From Martinezella lusitana (GTDB lineage Bacteria > Pseudomonadota > Alphaproteobacteria > Rhizobiales > Rhizobiaceae), in the NCBI RefSeq assembly GCF_010668395.1, contig NZ_WUEY01000001.1, positions 1 through 64,000 of the forward strand: DNA of 64,000 nt. The letters run 5' to 3'. This document shows positions 44,517-53,198 of the stretch, in pieces (the stretch's first letter is position 1; every line of letters begins with the position of its first letter). Position numbers and translations under genes: made by a program. Below the pieces are notes generated by a model. It saw nothing but the letters and a program-made list of their open reading frames with translations, was not told the DNA's origin and made no database searches.

Positions 44517-44825
44517 TTATTCTTCTTCGTTGAAATGGGCATCGAAATCGCGATGTCCTTCGAGCACATTCAAGACCTCGAAAACATCATCGACATAGCG
44601 AAAGAAGATTATATAGCCGCGAAATGCAAAGCTGCGCATATCATCTCGCAGCTCCGGGCGCGGGCGGCCCATCTGGCCCGGCAAAGCCGCGAGATCCGCG
44701 CATTTGCGGCGTAGCTGGCCAGTGAACTGTGGAGCAACCTCTTGGCTGCCGCTTTGGCCCATGATGAATACAAGAATATCAAGGATATTATCTTGCGCTG
44801 CGGCTGTATAACGGAGCCGAGGCAC
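44517..44825 (-). CDS. ParE/RelE-superfamily toxin
   Basis: A 102-residue toxin starting at GTG 44825, directly after the antitoxin stop. It shows the ParE-type fold signs: LRYTAAAQDNILDILVFIMGQ helix pair, then LAALPGQMGRPRPELRDDMRSFAFRGYIIFFRYVDDVFEVLNVLEGHRD (strands). ParE toxins usually poison DNA gyrase, but RelE-like RNases share the fold. The gene pair sits at the edge of the accessory part of the window. Confidence 0.88.
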   Translation of the reverse strand: MPRLRYTAAAQDNILDILVFIMGQSGSQEVAPQFTGQLRRKCADLAALPGQMGRPRPELRDDMRSFAFRGYIIFFRYVDDVFEVLNVLEGHRDFDAHFNEEE

Positions 44826-45071
44826 TCAATCGCCTTCCTTTGCCAGTTCAGCGGCTTTGGCTTCCAAGGCGGCACCAAGATCCTCGTCAGATATGTCGCC
44901 GCCGCGCGCAATCGATGCCTCCAGAGTACGCCGCAAAGCTGCTATTTTTGCTTCGCGCTCCTCCACTAGCCGGAGACCTTCCCGCACAACTTCGCTGGCA
45001 GAGCTGTAGCGGCCTTCTTCCACCGTTTTCTCGACAAATTTTTCCCAGCGCTCGCCGATGGAAACATTCAT
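44826..45071 (-). CDS. ParD-like ribbon-helix-helix antitoxin
   Basis: An 81-residue antitoxin. Residues 1-45 make the ribbon-helix-helix DNA-binding part (NVSIGERWEKFVEKTVEEGRYSSASEVVREGLRLVEE), and the acidic C-terminus should wrap the toxin. The stop is immediately followed by the toxin GTG (TGAGTG), so the two are tightly coupled. It probably autoregulates the pair. Start ATG 45071 is preferred over a longer frame to 45152. Confidence 0.88.
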   Translation of the reverse strand: MNVSIGERWEKFVEKTVEEGRYSSASEVVREGLRLVEEREAKIAALRRTLEASIARGGDISDEDLGAALEAKAAELAKEGD

Positions 45072-45219
45072 GCGCGCCTCCCCTGCAGGCCACTCCGAAG
45101 AGCTAATAACAGATAATGCATGATATATAGCATTGATGAGGCAAAACTCCAATCACCGGTGCTCAACGACCGTCAATCCATCATCCGCCTCTTTTTCGCC
45201 GCATTTGATCGGCTACTAC

Positions 45220-45236
45220 ATGTAATGTTATTACAT
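45220..45236. promoter_or_regulatory. Zur/Fur-type palindrome upstream of the zinc ABC operon
   Basis: ATGTAATGTTATTACAT is a perfect 7-3-7 inverted repeat 18 bases before the 42-aa gene that heads the metal-importer operon. Its size and A/T character fit Zur-type operators. Match to the exact rhizobial consensus was not checked. Confidence 0.5.
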
Positions 45237-45253
45237 AATTGAGAGCTCCTTGA

Positions 45254-45382
45254 ATGCCCTTCGACCGTGATCCCTTCGCGCCCTCCCTGATGGGCCGCTC
45301 GGCCGTGATGCGCCTCGCCTATGTGGCGGTCGGCATTGTGGTGCTTTGGGCTGCCATCGGCTGGGCGGTGGCTCTGGCATGA
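45254..45382 (+). CDS. 42-aa single-span membrane protein heading the zinc ABC operon
   Basis: ATG 45254 opens 42 codons; the stop overlaps the ATPase start by four bases (ATGA). The product has a short polar N-terminus (MPFDRDPFAPSLMGRS) and one membrane helix (LAYVAVGIVVLWAAIGWAVALA). GAGAGCTCCT upstream may serve as ribosome site. It could be an accessory small subunit of the transporter or merely a translational leader. I do not recognise a family. Confidence 0.6.
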   Translation: MPFDRDPFAPSLMGRSAVMRLAYVAVGIVVLWAAIGWAVALA

Positions 45383-46161
45383 GCGCACTGATCCGCCTTA
45401 GCAATCTCACTGTCGCCTATGAACGTCATCCGGCGGTGCACCATGTCTCGGGCAGCTTTGCGGAAGGCAGCCTGACGGCGATCGCCGGGCCGAACGGTGC
45501 CGGCAAATCGACATTGCTCAAGGCGATCGTCGGCGAGTTGCGCCCGGCGGAAGGATCGATCGACCGTGGCACGCTGATGCGCAACGATTTCGGCTACCTG
45601 CCGCAGGCGGCCGATATCGTCAGACGCTTTCCGATTTCGGTCGCCGACACCGTGATGCTCGGCGCCTGGAAGAATGCCGGCGCCTTCGGCCAATTCTCCC
45701 GCAAGGATGCCGAGCGGGCGCGCGAAGCGCTTGATCTCGTCGGGCTCTCCGGCTTCGAGCGGCGGCATATCGGCTCGCTTTCGGCCGGGCAGTTCCAGCG
45801 CGTCCTCTTTGCGCGGCTGCTGCTGCAGGATGCCCGCGTCATCCTGCTGGATGAACCGTTCACGGCGATCGACCAGCGGACCACGCGCGACCTTCTCGAC
45901 ATCGTCTTGCGATGGAGCAGGGAGGGGCGCACCGTCATCGCCGTGCTGCACGATTTCGAGCAGGTGCGCGCCTATTTCCCCGAAACGCTGCTGATCGCCC
46001 GCGAACTTGTGGGATGGGGCAGGACGCAGGACGTAATGAGCGCGACCAACCTCATCAGGGCGCGCGCCATGGCCGAACGTTGGGACATGGAAGCCGACGA
46101 GTGCTCGGCCGACGATGTGGAAAGCGAAGGCGGCCTGGTGAAGCGGGAGCCGGCCGAATGA
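45379..46161 (+). CDS. Zinc-type metal ABC transporter, ATPase
   Basis: A 260-residue ABC ATPase of the ZnuC/AztA type. Walker A is GPNGAGKSTLLK, the signature is LSAGQFQRVLFARLL and Walker B is VILLDEPFTAID, with the switch His in VLHDFEQ. The C-terminal tail is acidic (EADECSADDVES). Translation is coupled to the 42-aa gene before it and to the permease after it. It energises uptake by the permease and periplasmic binding protein that follow. Confidence 0.92.
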   Translation: MSALIRLSNLTVAYERHPAVHHVSGSFAEGSLTAIAGPNGAGKSTLLKAIVGELRPAEGSIDRGTLMRNDFGYLPQAADIVRRFPISVADTVMLGAWKNAGAFGQFSRKDAERAREALDLVGLSGFERRHIGSLSAGQFQRVLFARLLLQDARVILLDEPFTAIDQRTTRDLLDIVLRWSREGRTVIAVLHDFEQVRAYFPETLLIARELVGWGRTQDVMSATNLIRARAMAERWDMEADECSADDVESEGGLVKREPAE

Positions 46162-47030
46162 CCGCCTACGACATCTTCCTGGCGCCCTTTGCGGATTACG
46201 GCTTCATGCGGCGCGCGCTCGTCGCATGCATTTGCCTCGGCCTCGGCTCCGGGCCGATCGGTGTTTTCCTGATGCTCAGGCGCATGAGCCTGATGGGCGA
46301 TGCCATGAGCCATGCGGTTCTTCCCGGGGCTGCGATCGGCTATCTCATTGCCGGCTCGCTGTCGCTGACCGCCATGGGGCTTGGTGGGCTGGTGGCCGGC
46401 CTTTCCGTGGCGCTGCTTTCCGGCCTCGTCAGCCGCGTGACGGTGCTGCAGGAGGATGCGAGCTTCGCCAGCTTTTACCTGACCTCGCTGGCGCTCGGCG
46501 TTCTCATCGTGTCGCTGCGCGGCTCCAACATCGATCTGCTGCATGTGCTCTTCGGCACCATCCTCGCGATCGACGCGCCGGCCCTCTACCAGATCGGCGC
46601 CATCACCACGGTAACGCTGCTCGCGCTCGCCATCATCTACCGGCCGCTGGTCATGGAGTGCTTCGATCCCGGCTTCCTGCGCGCCGTCGGCGGGCGCGGG
46701 CCGATCTATCATTTCCTGTTCCTGCTGCTCGTCGTGCTCAACCTCGTCGCCAGCTTCCAAGCGCTCGGCACGCTGATGGCCGTCGGGCTGATGATGCTGC
46801 CGGCGGCGGTCGCGCAACTCTGGTCGCGCAGCCTGCCTGCCATGATGGCGATCGCAACCGGCACGGCAATGGCTGCCGGCTATATCGGCTTGATCGCTTC
46901 CTATCACCTCGAATTTGCCTCTGGCCCCACGATCATCATCACCGCCAGCGTGATCTATGGCCTTTCCATTCTCTTCGCGCCCTCGGGCCTTGCCCGGCGG
47001 TTCTTTCCCCGTCCCCATCTCCGGGGCTAA
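46158..47030 (+). CDS. Zinc-type metal ABC transporter, permease
   Basis: A 290-residue permease of the ABC-3 (ZnuB/AztB) family with eight to nine membrane helices. Family features include RRMSLMGDAMSHAVLPGAAIGYL near the N-terminus and LLHVLFGTILAID in the middle. Its ATG overlaps the ATPase stop by four bases. The single permease gene would act as a homodimer. Confidence 0.92.
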   Translation: MTAYDIFLAPFADYGFMRRALVACICLGLGSGPIGVFLMLRRMSLMGDAMSHAVLPGAAIGYLIAGSLSLTAMGLGGLVAGLSVALLSGLVSRVTVLQEDASFASFYLTSLALGVLIVSLRGSNIDLLHVLFGTILAIDAPALYQIGAITTVTLLALAIIYRPLVMECFDPGFLRAVGGRGPIYHFLFLLLVVLNLVASFQALGTLMAVGLMMLPAAVAQLWSRSLPAMMAIATGTAMAAGYIGLIASYHLEFASGPTIIITASVIYGLSILFAPSGLARRFFPRPHLRG

Positions 47031-47049
47031 TCCAAACAAGGAGACTCGC

Positions 47050-47952
47050 ATGAACAAACGAAGACTGCTCCTCTCTGCCGCAGCAACGGCCTTCGTCGCC
47101 TTTGGCGTCGCGGCACCGGCCTCCGCCGAGACGCTTGATGTCGTCGCTTCCTTCACCGTGCTTGCCGATGTCGTCAAGCAGGTCGGCGGCGACCATGTGA
47201 AGGTGTCGAGCCTCGTCGGCCCGAATGGCGACCCCCATGAATTCGAGCCGTCGCCGGCCGATGCCAAGAGGCTCAACGCCGCGAAAGTCACCTTCGTCAG
47301 CGGCGAAGGCCTGGAAGGCTGGATGGATCGGCTGATCACCGCATCGGGCTACAAGGGAACGCCTGTCGTCGTCTCGGAAGGCATCAACACGCGCACCATG
47401 GTCGATGACGGCAAGACGGTCACCGATCCGCATGTCTGGAACAGCCCGGTCAATGTGAAGATCTGGGTCGCCAATATCGAGAAGGCCCTGTCCGCCGCCG
47501 ATCCGGCCGACGCCGCCGACTTCAAGGCCAATGCCGAGCGCTACACCAAGGTCCTGACCGAGCTCGACGCCTATGCGCACAGCAAGTTCGACAAGATCCC
47601 GGACGATCGCCGCAAGGTGCTGACCAGCCACGACGCCTTCGGCTACTTCGGCCGCGAATACAAGGTGAGCTTCCTGTCGCCGCTCGGCGTCTCCACGGAA
47701 ACGGAAGCCTCGGCCGCCGACGTCGCCAAGCTGATCGAGCAGATCAAGACCGAGCATGTGAAGACCTACTTCTTCGAAAACTCGAACGATCCGCGCCTGG
47801 TCAAGCAGGTCGCCAAGGCAACCGGCGCGGAGCCGGGCGGCGAGCTCTATGTCGAGGCTCTCTCCAAGTCCAACGGACCGGCTTCGACATACGAAAAAAT
47901 GTTCCGTTATAACGTTCAGCAGCTGGCGACAGCGATGGCGAAATCAAGCTGA
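47050..47952 (+). CDS. Zinc-type metal ABC transporter, periplasmic binding protein
   Basis: A 300-residue cluster A-I solute-binding protein with signal peptide MNKRRLLLSAAATAFVAFGVAAPASA. Metal ligands are probably His in GDPHEFEPSP, His in TDPHVWNSP, His in TSHDAFGYFG and Asp in NSNDPRL. A third-position His favours zinc; manganese binders usually have Glu there. The His-rich loop of E. coli ZnuA is absent, which resembles the AztC group. No aztD-type chaperone gene follows. Confidence 0.9.
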   Translation: MNKRRLLLSAAATAFVAFGVAAPASAETLDVVASFTVLADVVKQVGGDHVKVSSLVGPNGDPHEFEPSPADAKRLNAAKVTFVSGEGLEGWMDRLITASGYKGTPVVVSEGINTRTMVDDGKTVTDPHVWNSPVNVKIWVANIEKALSAADPADAADFKANAERYTKVLTELDAYAHSKFDKIPDDRRKVLTSHDAFGYFGREYKVSFLSPLGVSTETEASAADVAKLIEQIKTEHVKTYFFENSNDPRLVKQVAKATGAEPGGELYVEALSKSNGPASTYEKMFRYNVQQLATAMAKSS

Positions 47953-47963
47953 TCCCAGAAACA

Positions 47964-48000
47964 GGCGCGGTCGCAGCCATAATCCGCCTGCGACCGCGCC
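47964..48000. terminator. Strong hairpin ending the zinc ABC operon
   Basis: A perfect 13-bp stem GGCGCGGTCGCAG / CTGCGACCGCGCC with an 11-base loop, 12 bases after the binding-protein stop and before a convergent gene. No T-run. Confidence 0.65.
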
Positions 48001-48003
48001 AAC

Positions 48004-48312
48004 TCAGATATTGAAGTCGAAGACCATCAGGCCGGCCAAGCCGCCATCCGTGGACGAAACGATCCGCTCGCCGACGGCGACGTGATCGGGATGCACCAGA
48101 TAGGCATCGCGCGCTTCGGCGCTCTCGAAGGTGACGACAAATCCATCCGCGAAACCACCATGCAAGCCCTCGGGCGAGACGTTTGGCCCGTATTTCACAT
48201 CGACGATGCCGGGGATGACCTTCCGCAAGGCGTCCACCGCTTCGAAGAGAGCCTTCTTCTCATCCTGTGTCATGGCGGATTTGAGCCGAAGAAAAACGCA
48301 ATGCAGGATCAT
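48004..48312 (-). CDS. Dabb-family (stress-responsive alpha/beta barrel) protein
   Basis: A 102-residue dimeric ferredoxin-like barrel protein: MILHCVFLRLKSAMTQDEKKALFEAVDALRKVIPGIVDVKYG followed by DGFVVTFESAEARDAYLVHPDHVAVGERI (read in pieces), typical of Dabb proteins. Function unknown. It marks the last ordinary, GC-rich gene before the A/T-rich pair at 48530-50285. Confidence 0.88.
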   Translation of the reverse strand: MILHCVFLRLKSAMTQDEKKALFEAVDALRKVIPGIVDVKYGPNVSPEGLHGGFADGFVVTFESAEARDAYLVHPDHVAVGERIVSSTDGGLAGLMVFDFNI

Positions 48313-48529
48313 GCCTACCTCCCTGGATGTCGCGGCCAGCATAGAGGGAAAGGGCGGCCGGGCAAGATGGGGAGCAGTGTGCTGGATAAATTAAGCCTAT
48401 TTGAAACTGCGCGGACCGGCGCTAACGCATCGCAAGGATTTCTATTATTCCGCCGTCTACACTCGCCAAAAGCAGTGGACAGGCCGTGATTTTTTCTCGA
48501 AATGGTTGCACCTTCGCTTGGCGTAGGCG

Positions 48530-49153
48530 ATGTTCGAACGAGAGTTTGACGGTGGAAGCATGCCTGCTGACGTTGATGCGCGAAGAAATGCATTGGTTAC
48601 CGCTGTTAAAGCGCAGAGAGATGCCGTATCTCGCGCTCGTAAAATCTATTTTGATACATCTTCGTACGCCCTTGAGGGAAAGCACGACGTCGAATTTGAA
48701 ATCAAAAAAGCGATAGCTGATAAATATGGCATTGCGTTCAGGTCTGTTGTGTTCTCCGGCTCAGCCCAACTCGGATTTAGTCCTTACAAAGACACTTCCT
48801 TTGTCCCTGGCCGATCTGACCTAGATGTTGCCTGCATAGATAGTTCTTTGTTCCAATATTATTGGTCTCTCGTCTTGAGAGTGACAAAGGCATTTAATGA
48901 CGAGTCGGTTTGGGTGGGTACCGATCACAGTGCGAAGCTAAAATCGCATTTGTTAAAACGTGGGATGATACTTCTCGACTATCTGCCAAGGTGTCCGGAA
49001 AGAACCAAAGATATGGCATTCTTGGACGACATAAGCAGAGTATATCGCGCCCAATTCAATAGGATTAGCCTCGCCATATATATAAATGAGGCAGCGTTTT
49101 GCTGGAAACAAGCTTCGGCACTGGCGAACATTATAGGAAACGACCATGCTTAA
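48530..49153 (+). CDS. Nucleotidyltransferase-fold protein, accessory
   Basis: A 207-residue protein. FSGSAQLGF (Gly77-Ser78) followed by PGRSDLDVACID (Asp97, Asp99) is the GS...DxD motif of polymerase-beta-like nucleotidyltransferases; a third acidic residue may be Asp150 in ILLDYLP. The N-terminus is helical. It overlaps the DUF262 gene by eight bases, so they form one unit. DNA is visibly richer in A/T and uses codons such as AAA, TTA and ATA that the flanking genes avoid, pointing to transfer. It could modify tRNA, protein or a toxin, or make a nucleotide signal; none is shown. Confidence 0.7.
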   Translation: MFEREFDGGSMPADVDARRNALVTAVKAQRDAVSRARKIYFDTSSYALEGKHDVEFEIKKAIADKYGIAFRSVVFSGSAQLGFSPYKDTSFVPGRSDLDVACIDSSLFQYYWSLVLRVTKAFNDESVWVGTDHSAKLKSHLLKRGMILLDYLPRCPERTKDMAFLDDISRVYRAQFNRISLAIYINEAAFCWKQASALANIIGNDHA

Positions 49154-50285
49154 CGACCTTAAATATCAAGTGCGCTCCAGGGAAATTGGTGACTTGGTGT
49201 CCTTGCTACGATCAGGTCGGCTCATTCTTTCCCCCTATTTCCAACGTAACCTAGTCTGGCGTGACTCGCACAAGCATGACTTTATCGAAACCATTCTTCT
49301 CGGGCTGCCATTCCCGCAGATTTTCCTGGCCAGAGGGCCAATTGACGTGAACACAATGGAGAGTTTCACTTGCGTGGTAGATGGTCAGCAGCGGCTGAAT
49401 GCTATACGGGAATATTCCTCAGGCATCTTTCCGGTGAACGGGAAGTATTTTAAAAATCTGACAAATGACGAGAAGACTGCTTTCATAAAATACGAAGTGC
49501 CCGTAATAGATTTTGATTTGGACGCTGGAGATCCCCGTCTAAAGGATGTATTCAAGCGGCTTAATAGGACTTTCTATTCACTGTCCACTATTGAACGCAT
49601 CGCAACGGAATATAGCTCATCCGAATTTCTCCTTATCGCCCGCGTGCTTTGTGGTGATATTGCCGTCGCCGATGTCGCGGAGGAGGAATTTCAGGTCGCT
49701 ATGGATGTGTTCGATGACGCCGAGCGTCCAGATGTCGAAAGCGAAGCCGATGCTAATGAGTTTTTGCGAGACCCCGGTATCACCGTAGGAAAGTGGGCTT
49801 GGCTTCAGGGACGAGCAGGTGGGGCGTTTGCGACCCTGATGGCGGATTACAACGTCTTCACGCCATATGAGTACCAACGAAAAGTGCCCCTAATGTTTGT
49901 TTTGAACGTGATGGCCACAATCCTGGGGGGTTACTACGGTCGAAATGCAAAGGTTAAACAGTACCTTGAGGACTATAATACTGAGTTCCCGCAGAGCGAG
50001 CAAATGCTGGACTGGTTGAACGATGTTGCAGAAATCGTCCGAAAAATAAACCTTCCCAAAAAAACAATCTGGTGGAGCAAGGCTAATTTTTTTACCATGA
50101 TCTGCGAATTAGCAACAAGTTTCGATCACCAAAAACTCGTGCCAGATGCGACGCGCGAAAAACTCGTGCAATTTGCCATCGATCCCCCGAGAGAGTTTCA
50201 GATTGCGGCACGTGAAGCAGTGAATAATAGACCTGAGAGAATAACGCGTGCTGAAACGTTCCGACAACTCGTCGTGACACAATAA
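49146..50285 (+). CDS. DUF262 (GmrS-type, ParB-like) protein
   Basis: A 379-residue protein of the DUF262 family. YFQRNLVW (31-38) and VVDGQQRLNAI (78-88) are the hallmark motifs of its ParB/sulfiredoxin-like nucleotide-binding domain. The helical C-terminal half has no HNH (DUF1524) nuclease motif, unlike full GmrSD type IV restriction enzymes. Many DUF262 proteins sit in anti-phage systems. Here the partner is a nucleotidyltransferase-like protein encoded in an overlapping gene. A/T-rich composition and foreign codon use continue through the gene. Confidence 0.82.
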   Translation: MLNDLKYQVRSREIGDLVSLLRSGRLILSPYFQRNLVWRDSHKHDFIETILLGLPFPQIFLARGPIDVNTMESFTCVVDGQQRLNAIREYSSGIFPVNGKYFKNLTNDEKTAFIKYEVPVIDFDLDAGDPRLKDVFKRLNRTFYSLSTIERIATEYSSSEFLLIARVLCGDIAVADVAEEEFQVAMDVFDDAERPDVESEADANEFLRDPGITVGKWAWLQGRAGGAFATLMADYNVFTPYEYQRKVPLMFVLNVMATILGGYYGRNAKVKQYLEDYNTEFPQSEQMLDWLNDVAEIVRKINLPKKTIWWSKANFFTMICELATSFDHQKLVPDATREKLVQFAIDPPREFQIAAREAVNNRPERITRAETFRQLVVTQ

Positions 50286-50489
50286 ATCTTTGCCCTCCCA
50301 GACATCGATGTCGATGTGTTGCCAACCGCTATACGCTGCCCTTGAAGTATGTGTATTGATTCACATCTCCACGCAGCGTGCCTCAATATCTTATTAATTT
50401 TATTAAAAAACCTGCACAACCGGCACTTATGTTTCCTGAAATCTTGAAACAGCGCAAGGCAAGGAAGGATGACGCTTCATCCAACCACC

Positions 50490-50930
50490 CTACCTCTTCT
50501 TAAACGGCTCCATCCCGCTACGCGCCAGCTCGTCGGCCCGCTCGTTTTCCGGGTGCCCCGCATGGCCCTTGACCCAATGCAGCGTTACCTTGTGGCGATT
50601 ATAGGCCTCGTCCAGCGCCTGCCACAGCTCGGCATTCTTCACCGGCTTCTTGTCCGCCGTCTTCCAGCCGTTCTTTTTCCAGCCGAAGATCCACTTGGTG
50701 ATGCCATCCTTGACGTAGACGCTGTCTGTATAGAGATCGACCTCGCAGGGCGCTTTCAGGGCGCTGAGGGCGGAAATCGCCGCCATCAGCTCCATGCGGT
50801 TGTTGGTCGTATCCGCCTCGCCGCCGGAGAGTTCCTTTTCCACCTCGCCGTAGCGAAGCACGGCGCCCCAGCCGCCAGGACCGGGATTGCCCGAGCAGGC
50901 GCCATCCGTAAAAATATCGACGTGCTTCAT
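50490..50930 (-). CDS. rnhA: Ribonuclease HI
   Basis: Degrades RNA in RNA-DNA hybrids. The 146-residue protein carries the catalytic residues in [36 protein letters not shown] and [15 protein letters not shown], and the basic handle [13 protein letters not shown]. Its start overlaps the thrB stop by four bases. It ends the long leftward core block. Confidence 0.97.
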   Translation of the reverse strand: MKHVDIFTDGACSGNPGPGGWGAVLRYGEVEKELSGGEADTTNNRMELMAAISALSALKAPCEVDLYTDSVYVKDGITKWIFGWKKNGWKTADKKPVKNAELWQALDEAYNRHKVTLHWVKGHAGHPENERADELARSGMEPFKKR

Positions 50931-51892
50931 GCCTGCAGCCCATATTCGGCGGCGGAGGCGATCTGGCGGTGGAAGCGCAGCTTGCGCAGATATTCGATCG
51001 GGTCCTTCTTGGTGACCATCGCGCCGGCCGGCGTGGTCAGCCAGTCATAGAGACGCGTCAGGAAGAAGCGCAGCGCCGAGCCGCGCGCAAGCGTCGGCAA
51101 TGCGGCGATTTCGGCAGCGCTCAGCGGCCTCACGCTCTGATAGCCTTCGAGCAGCGCCATGCCCTTGGTGATGTTGTAGGCATGATCCTTCTCGAAGCAC
51201 CAGGCATTGAGGCAGATCGAGACGTCATAGGCGAGCTGATCGTTGCAGGCGAAATAGAAATCGATCAGGCCGGACAGCGTGTCGCCGAGGAAGAAGACAT
51301 TGTCCGGGAAAAGATCGGCATGGATGACGCCCTCGGGCAGATCCTTCGGCCAGTGCTGCCCGAGAAAGTCGAGCTCGCTGCGGATCTCGTCCTGCAGGCC
51401 GGCTTCGACCTCGTCGGCGCGTGCCTCGGACTTTTCCCAGAGCGCCTGCCAGCCTTGCAGCGACAGCGCGTTCGGGCGGCGGATTTCGAAGCCTTCGCCG
51501 GCGAGATGCATGGCGGCAAGCGCCTTGCCGACTTCGCGGCAATGATGCGCCTCGGGCTTGCGCAGCCACATGCCTTCGAGGAAGGAGATCAGGGCGGCGG
51601 GACGGCCGGAGAGATGACCGAGCAAGGCGCCGTCGCGGCGCGGCAGAGGCAGCGGGCATGACAGGCCGCGGCTTGCCAGATGCTGCATCAACCCAAGGAA
51701 GAACGGCAGATCGCCCTTGTCGACGCGCTTCTCGTAGAGCGTCAGAATCAGCGGATCCCGCGTCGTATGCAGCAGGAAATTGGAGTTCTCGACGCCCTCG
51801 GCAATGCCCTTGTAGGACAGCAATTCACCGACATCATATTCGGTCAGGAACCACTTCAAATCATCTTCGGTAATATCGGTATAAACAGCCAC
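50927..51892 (-). CDS. thrB: Homoserine kinase, APH-fold (type II ThrB)
   Basis: Phosphorylates homoserine for threonine synthesis. At 321 residues it belongs to the choline-kinase/APH-like type found in alphaproteobacteria, not the GHMP type of E. coli. The catalytic loop is [14 protein letters not shown] and the metal-binding Asp follows in [12 protein letters not shown]. It sits between ispH and rnhA. thrC lies about 15 kb away in this window. Confidence 0.95.
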   Translation of the reverse strand: MAVYTDITEDDLKWFLTEYDVGELLSYKGIAEGVENSNFLLHTTRDPLILTLYEKRVDKGDLPFFLGLMQHLASRGLSCPLPLPRRDGALLGHLSGRPAALISFLEGMWLRKPEAHHCREVGKALAAMHLAGEGFEIRRPNALSLQGWQALWEKSEARADEVEAGLQDEIRSELDFLGQHWPKDLPEGVIHADLFPDNVFFLGDTLSGLIDFYFACNDQLAYDVSICLNAWCFEKDHAYNITKGMALLEGYQSVRPLSAAEIAALPTLARGSALRFFLTRLYDWLTTPAGAMVTKKDPIEYLRKLRFHRQIASAAEYGLQA

Positions 51893-52010
51893 GAATTATT
51901 CCCTTGATACACCCATGCGCCGCAGCCACCCGCCCTCGGGGTTCGAGACGGCCGTTCAGGCCTCCTCGCCATGAGGGCTAGTCCTTGGCACACGGCCTTA
52001 AGACTGACGC

Positions 52011-52027
52011 CACCTCATCCCGAGGTG
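52011..52027. repeat. Small GC hairpin, possibly of a dispersed repeat
   Basis: CACCTC-ATCCC-GAGGTG forms a 6-bp stem in the gap between ispH and thrB. The following GCAAAGCCTCGAAGGACGAAGG resembles dispersed intergenic repeats of rhizobia, from memory only. Confidence 0.3.
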
Positions 52028-52085
52028 CTTTACCGATGCAGCGACAACGCAAGCGGCAAAGCCTCGAAGGACGAAGGGGTCTTGC

Positions 52086-53093
52086 TCAATCCCCGTTGAC
52101 GAAAGCCATGTCCGCCGTCGTCAGCTCTATACTGCGCAGCTCGCGATTGACGAGGAAATTCTCGGTTTCCTTCACAGTTTCGGCGAGCTCCACGACGGCA
52201 TTGTAGCGGGCGCGGAAGGCTTCGATGATCTCGTTGACGATGACTTCTGGCGCAGATGCACCAGCCGAAAGGCCAACGGTTTTGATATCGCCGATGTTAT
52301 CCCAATCGATCTCGGCGGCGCGCTGGACGAGCACGGACTTCTTTGCCCCCGCCCGCAGCGCCACTTCGACGAGGCGCTTGGAATTGGAGGAGTTCGGAGC
52401 GCCGACGACGATGAAGAGATCGCAACCCGGAGCCGCTTCCTTCACCACTTCCTGGCGGTTGGTGGTGGCATAGCAGATCGAGTCGGCAGCCGGCGCGGTA
52501 AGATTGGGGAAGCGTTCCTGCAGCCGCGCGATGACGCCGGCCGTATCGTCGACCGAGAGCGTCGTCTGCGTGACGAAGCCGAGATTGTCAGGATCGGCGG
52601 GCTCGTAGGTGTCGGCGTCTTCCACCGTCTCGATGAGCGATACGGTGCCTTCGGGCAGCTGGCCCATGGTGCCGATCACTTCCGGATGGCCGGCATGGCC
52701 GATCAGCACGACATGGCGGCCGAGGCGGTTGTGGCGCATGGCCTGCTTGTGCACCTTGGAAACCAGCGGACAGGTCGCATCGAGGTAGAAAAGATTGCGC
52801 GCATCGGCATCCGCCGGCACGGATTTCGGCACGCCATGCGCCGAGAAGACGACGGGCTGGGCGCGATGTTCGGCCGGGATTTCGTCCAGTTCCTCGACGA
52901 AGATCGCGCCCTTGGCTTCCAGTCCTTCGACGACATAGCGATTGTGCACGATCTCGTGGCGGACATAGACCGGCGCGCCATAGGCCTTCAGCGCCAGAAC
53001 GACGATCTGGATGGCGCGATCGACGCCGGCGCAGAAGCCGCGCGGCCCGCAAAGCCGGATGGTCAGGTCAGGTTTGGAAACGGCTATGTTCAT
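52086..53093 (-). CDS. ispH: 4-hydroxy-3-methylbut-2-enyl diphosphate reductase
   Basis: Last enzyme of the MEP isoprenoid pathway, making IPP and DMAPP. The 335-residue protein has the iron-sulfur cysteines in [27 protein letters not shown] and [11 protein letters not shown], plus [13 protein letters not shown] and [10 protein letters not shown] for substrate binding. The catalytic Glu lies in the TNRQ-adjacent region as usual. It is upstream of thrB. Confidence 0.97.
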   Translation of the reverse strand: MNIAVSKPDLTIRLCGPRGFCAGVDRAIQIVVLALKAYGAPVYVRHEIVHNRYVVEGLEAKGAIFVEELDEIPAEHRAQPVVFSAHGVPKSVPADADARNLFYLDATCPLVSKVHKQAMRHNRLGRHVVLIGHAGHPEVIGTMGQLPEGTVSLIETVEDADTYEPADPDNLGFVTQTTLSVDDTAGVIARLQERFPNLTAPAADSICYATTNRQEVVKEAAPGCDLFIVVGAPNSSNSKRLVEVALRAGAKKSVLVQRAAEIDWDNIGDIKTVGLSAGASAPEVIVNEIIEAFRARYNAVVELAETVKETENFLVNRELRSIELTTADMAFVNGD

Positions 53094-53198
53094 CTCTCTT
53101 CCGAAATCCGCAACGGTGGCTCAGCCATAGATAGGTTCGCCTTGCCGCCTGCTCTAGCCGAATATTCCATCGAAATGAAGCTATTCTATTGCATGCCT

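Noticed and set aside
48530..50285. Canonical CBASS or GmrSD system
   Set aside because: There is no CBASS effector or ancillary gene, the NTase lacks the usual GT after GS, and the DUF262 protein lacks a DUF1524 HNH domain.
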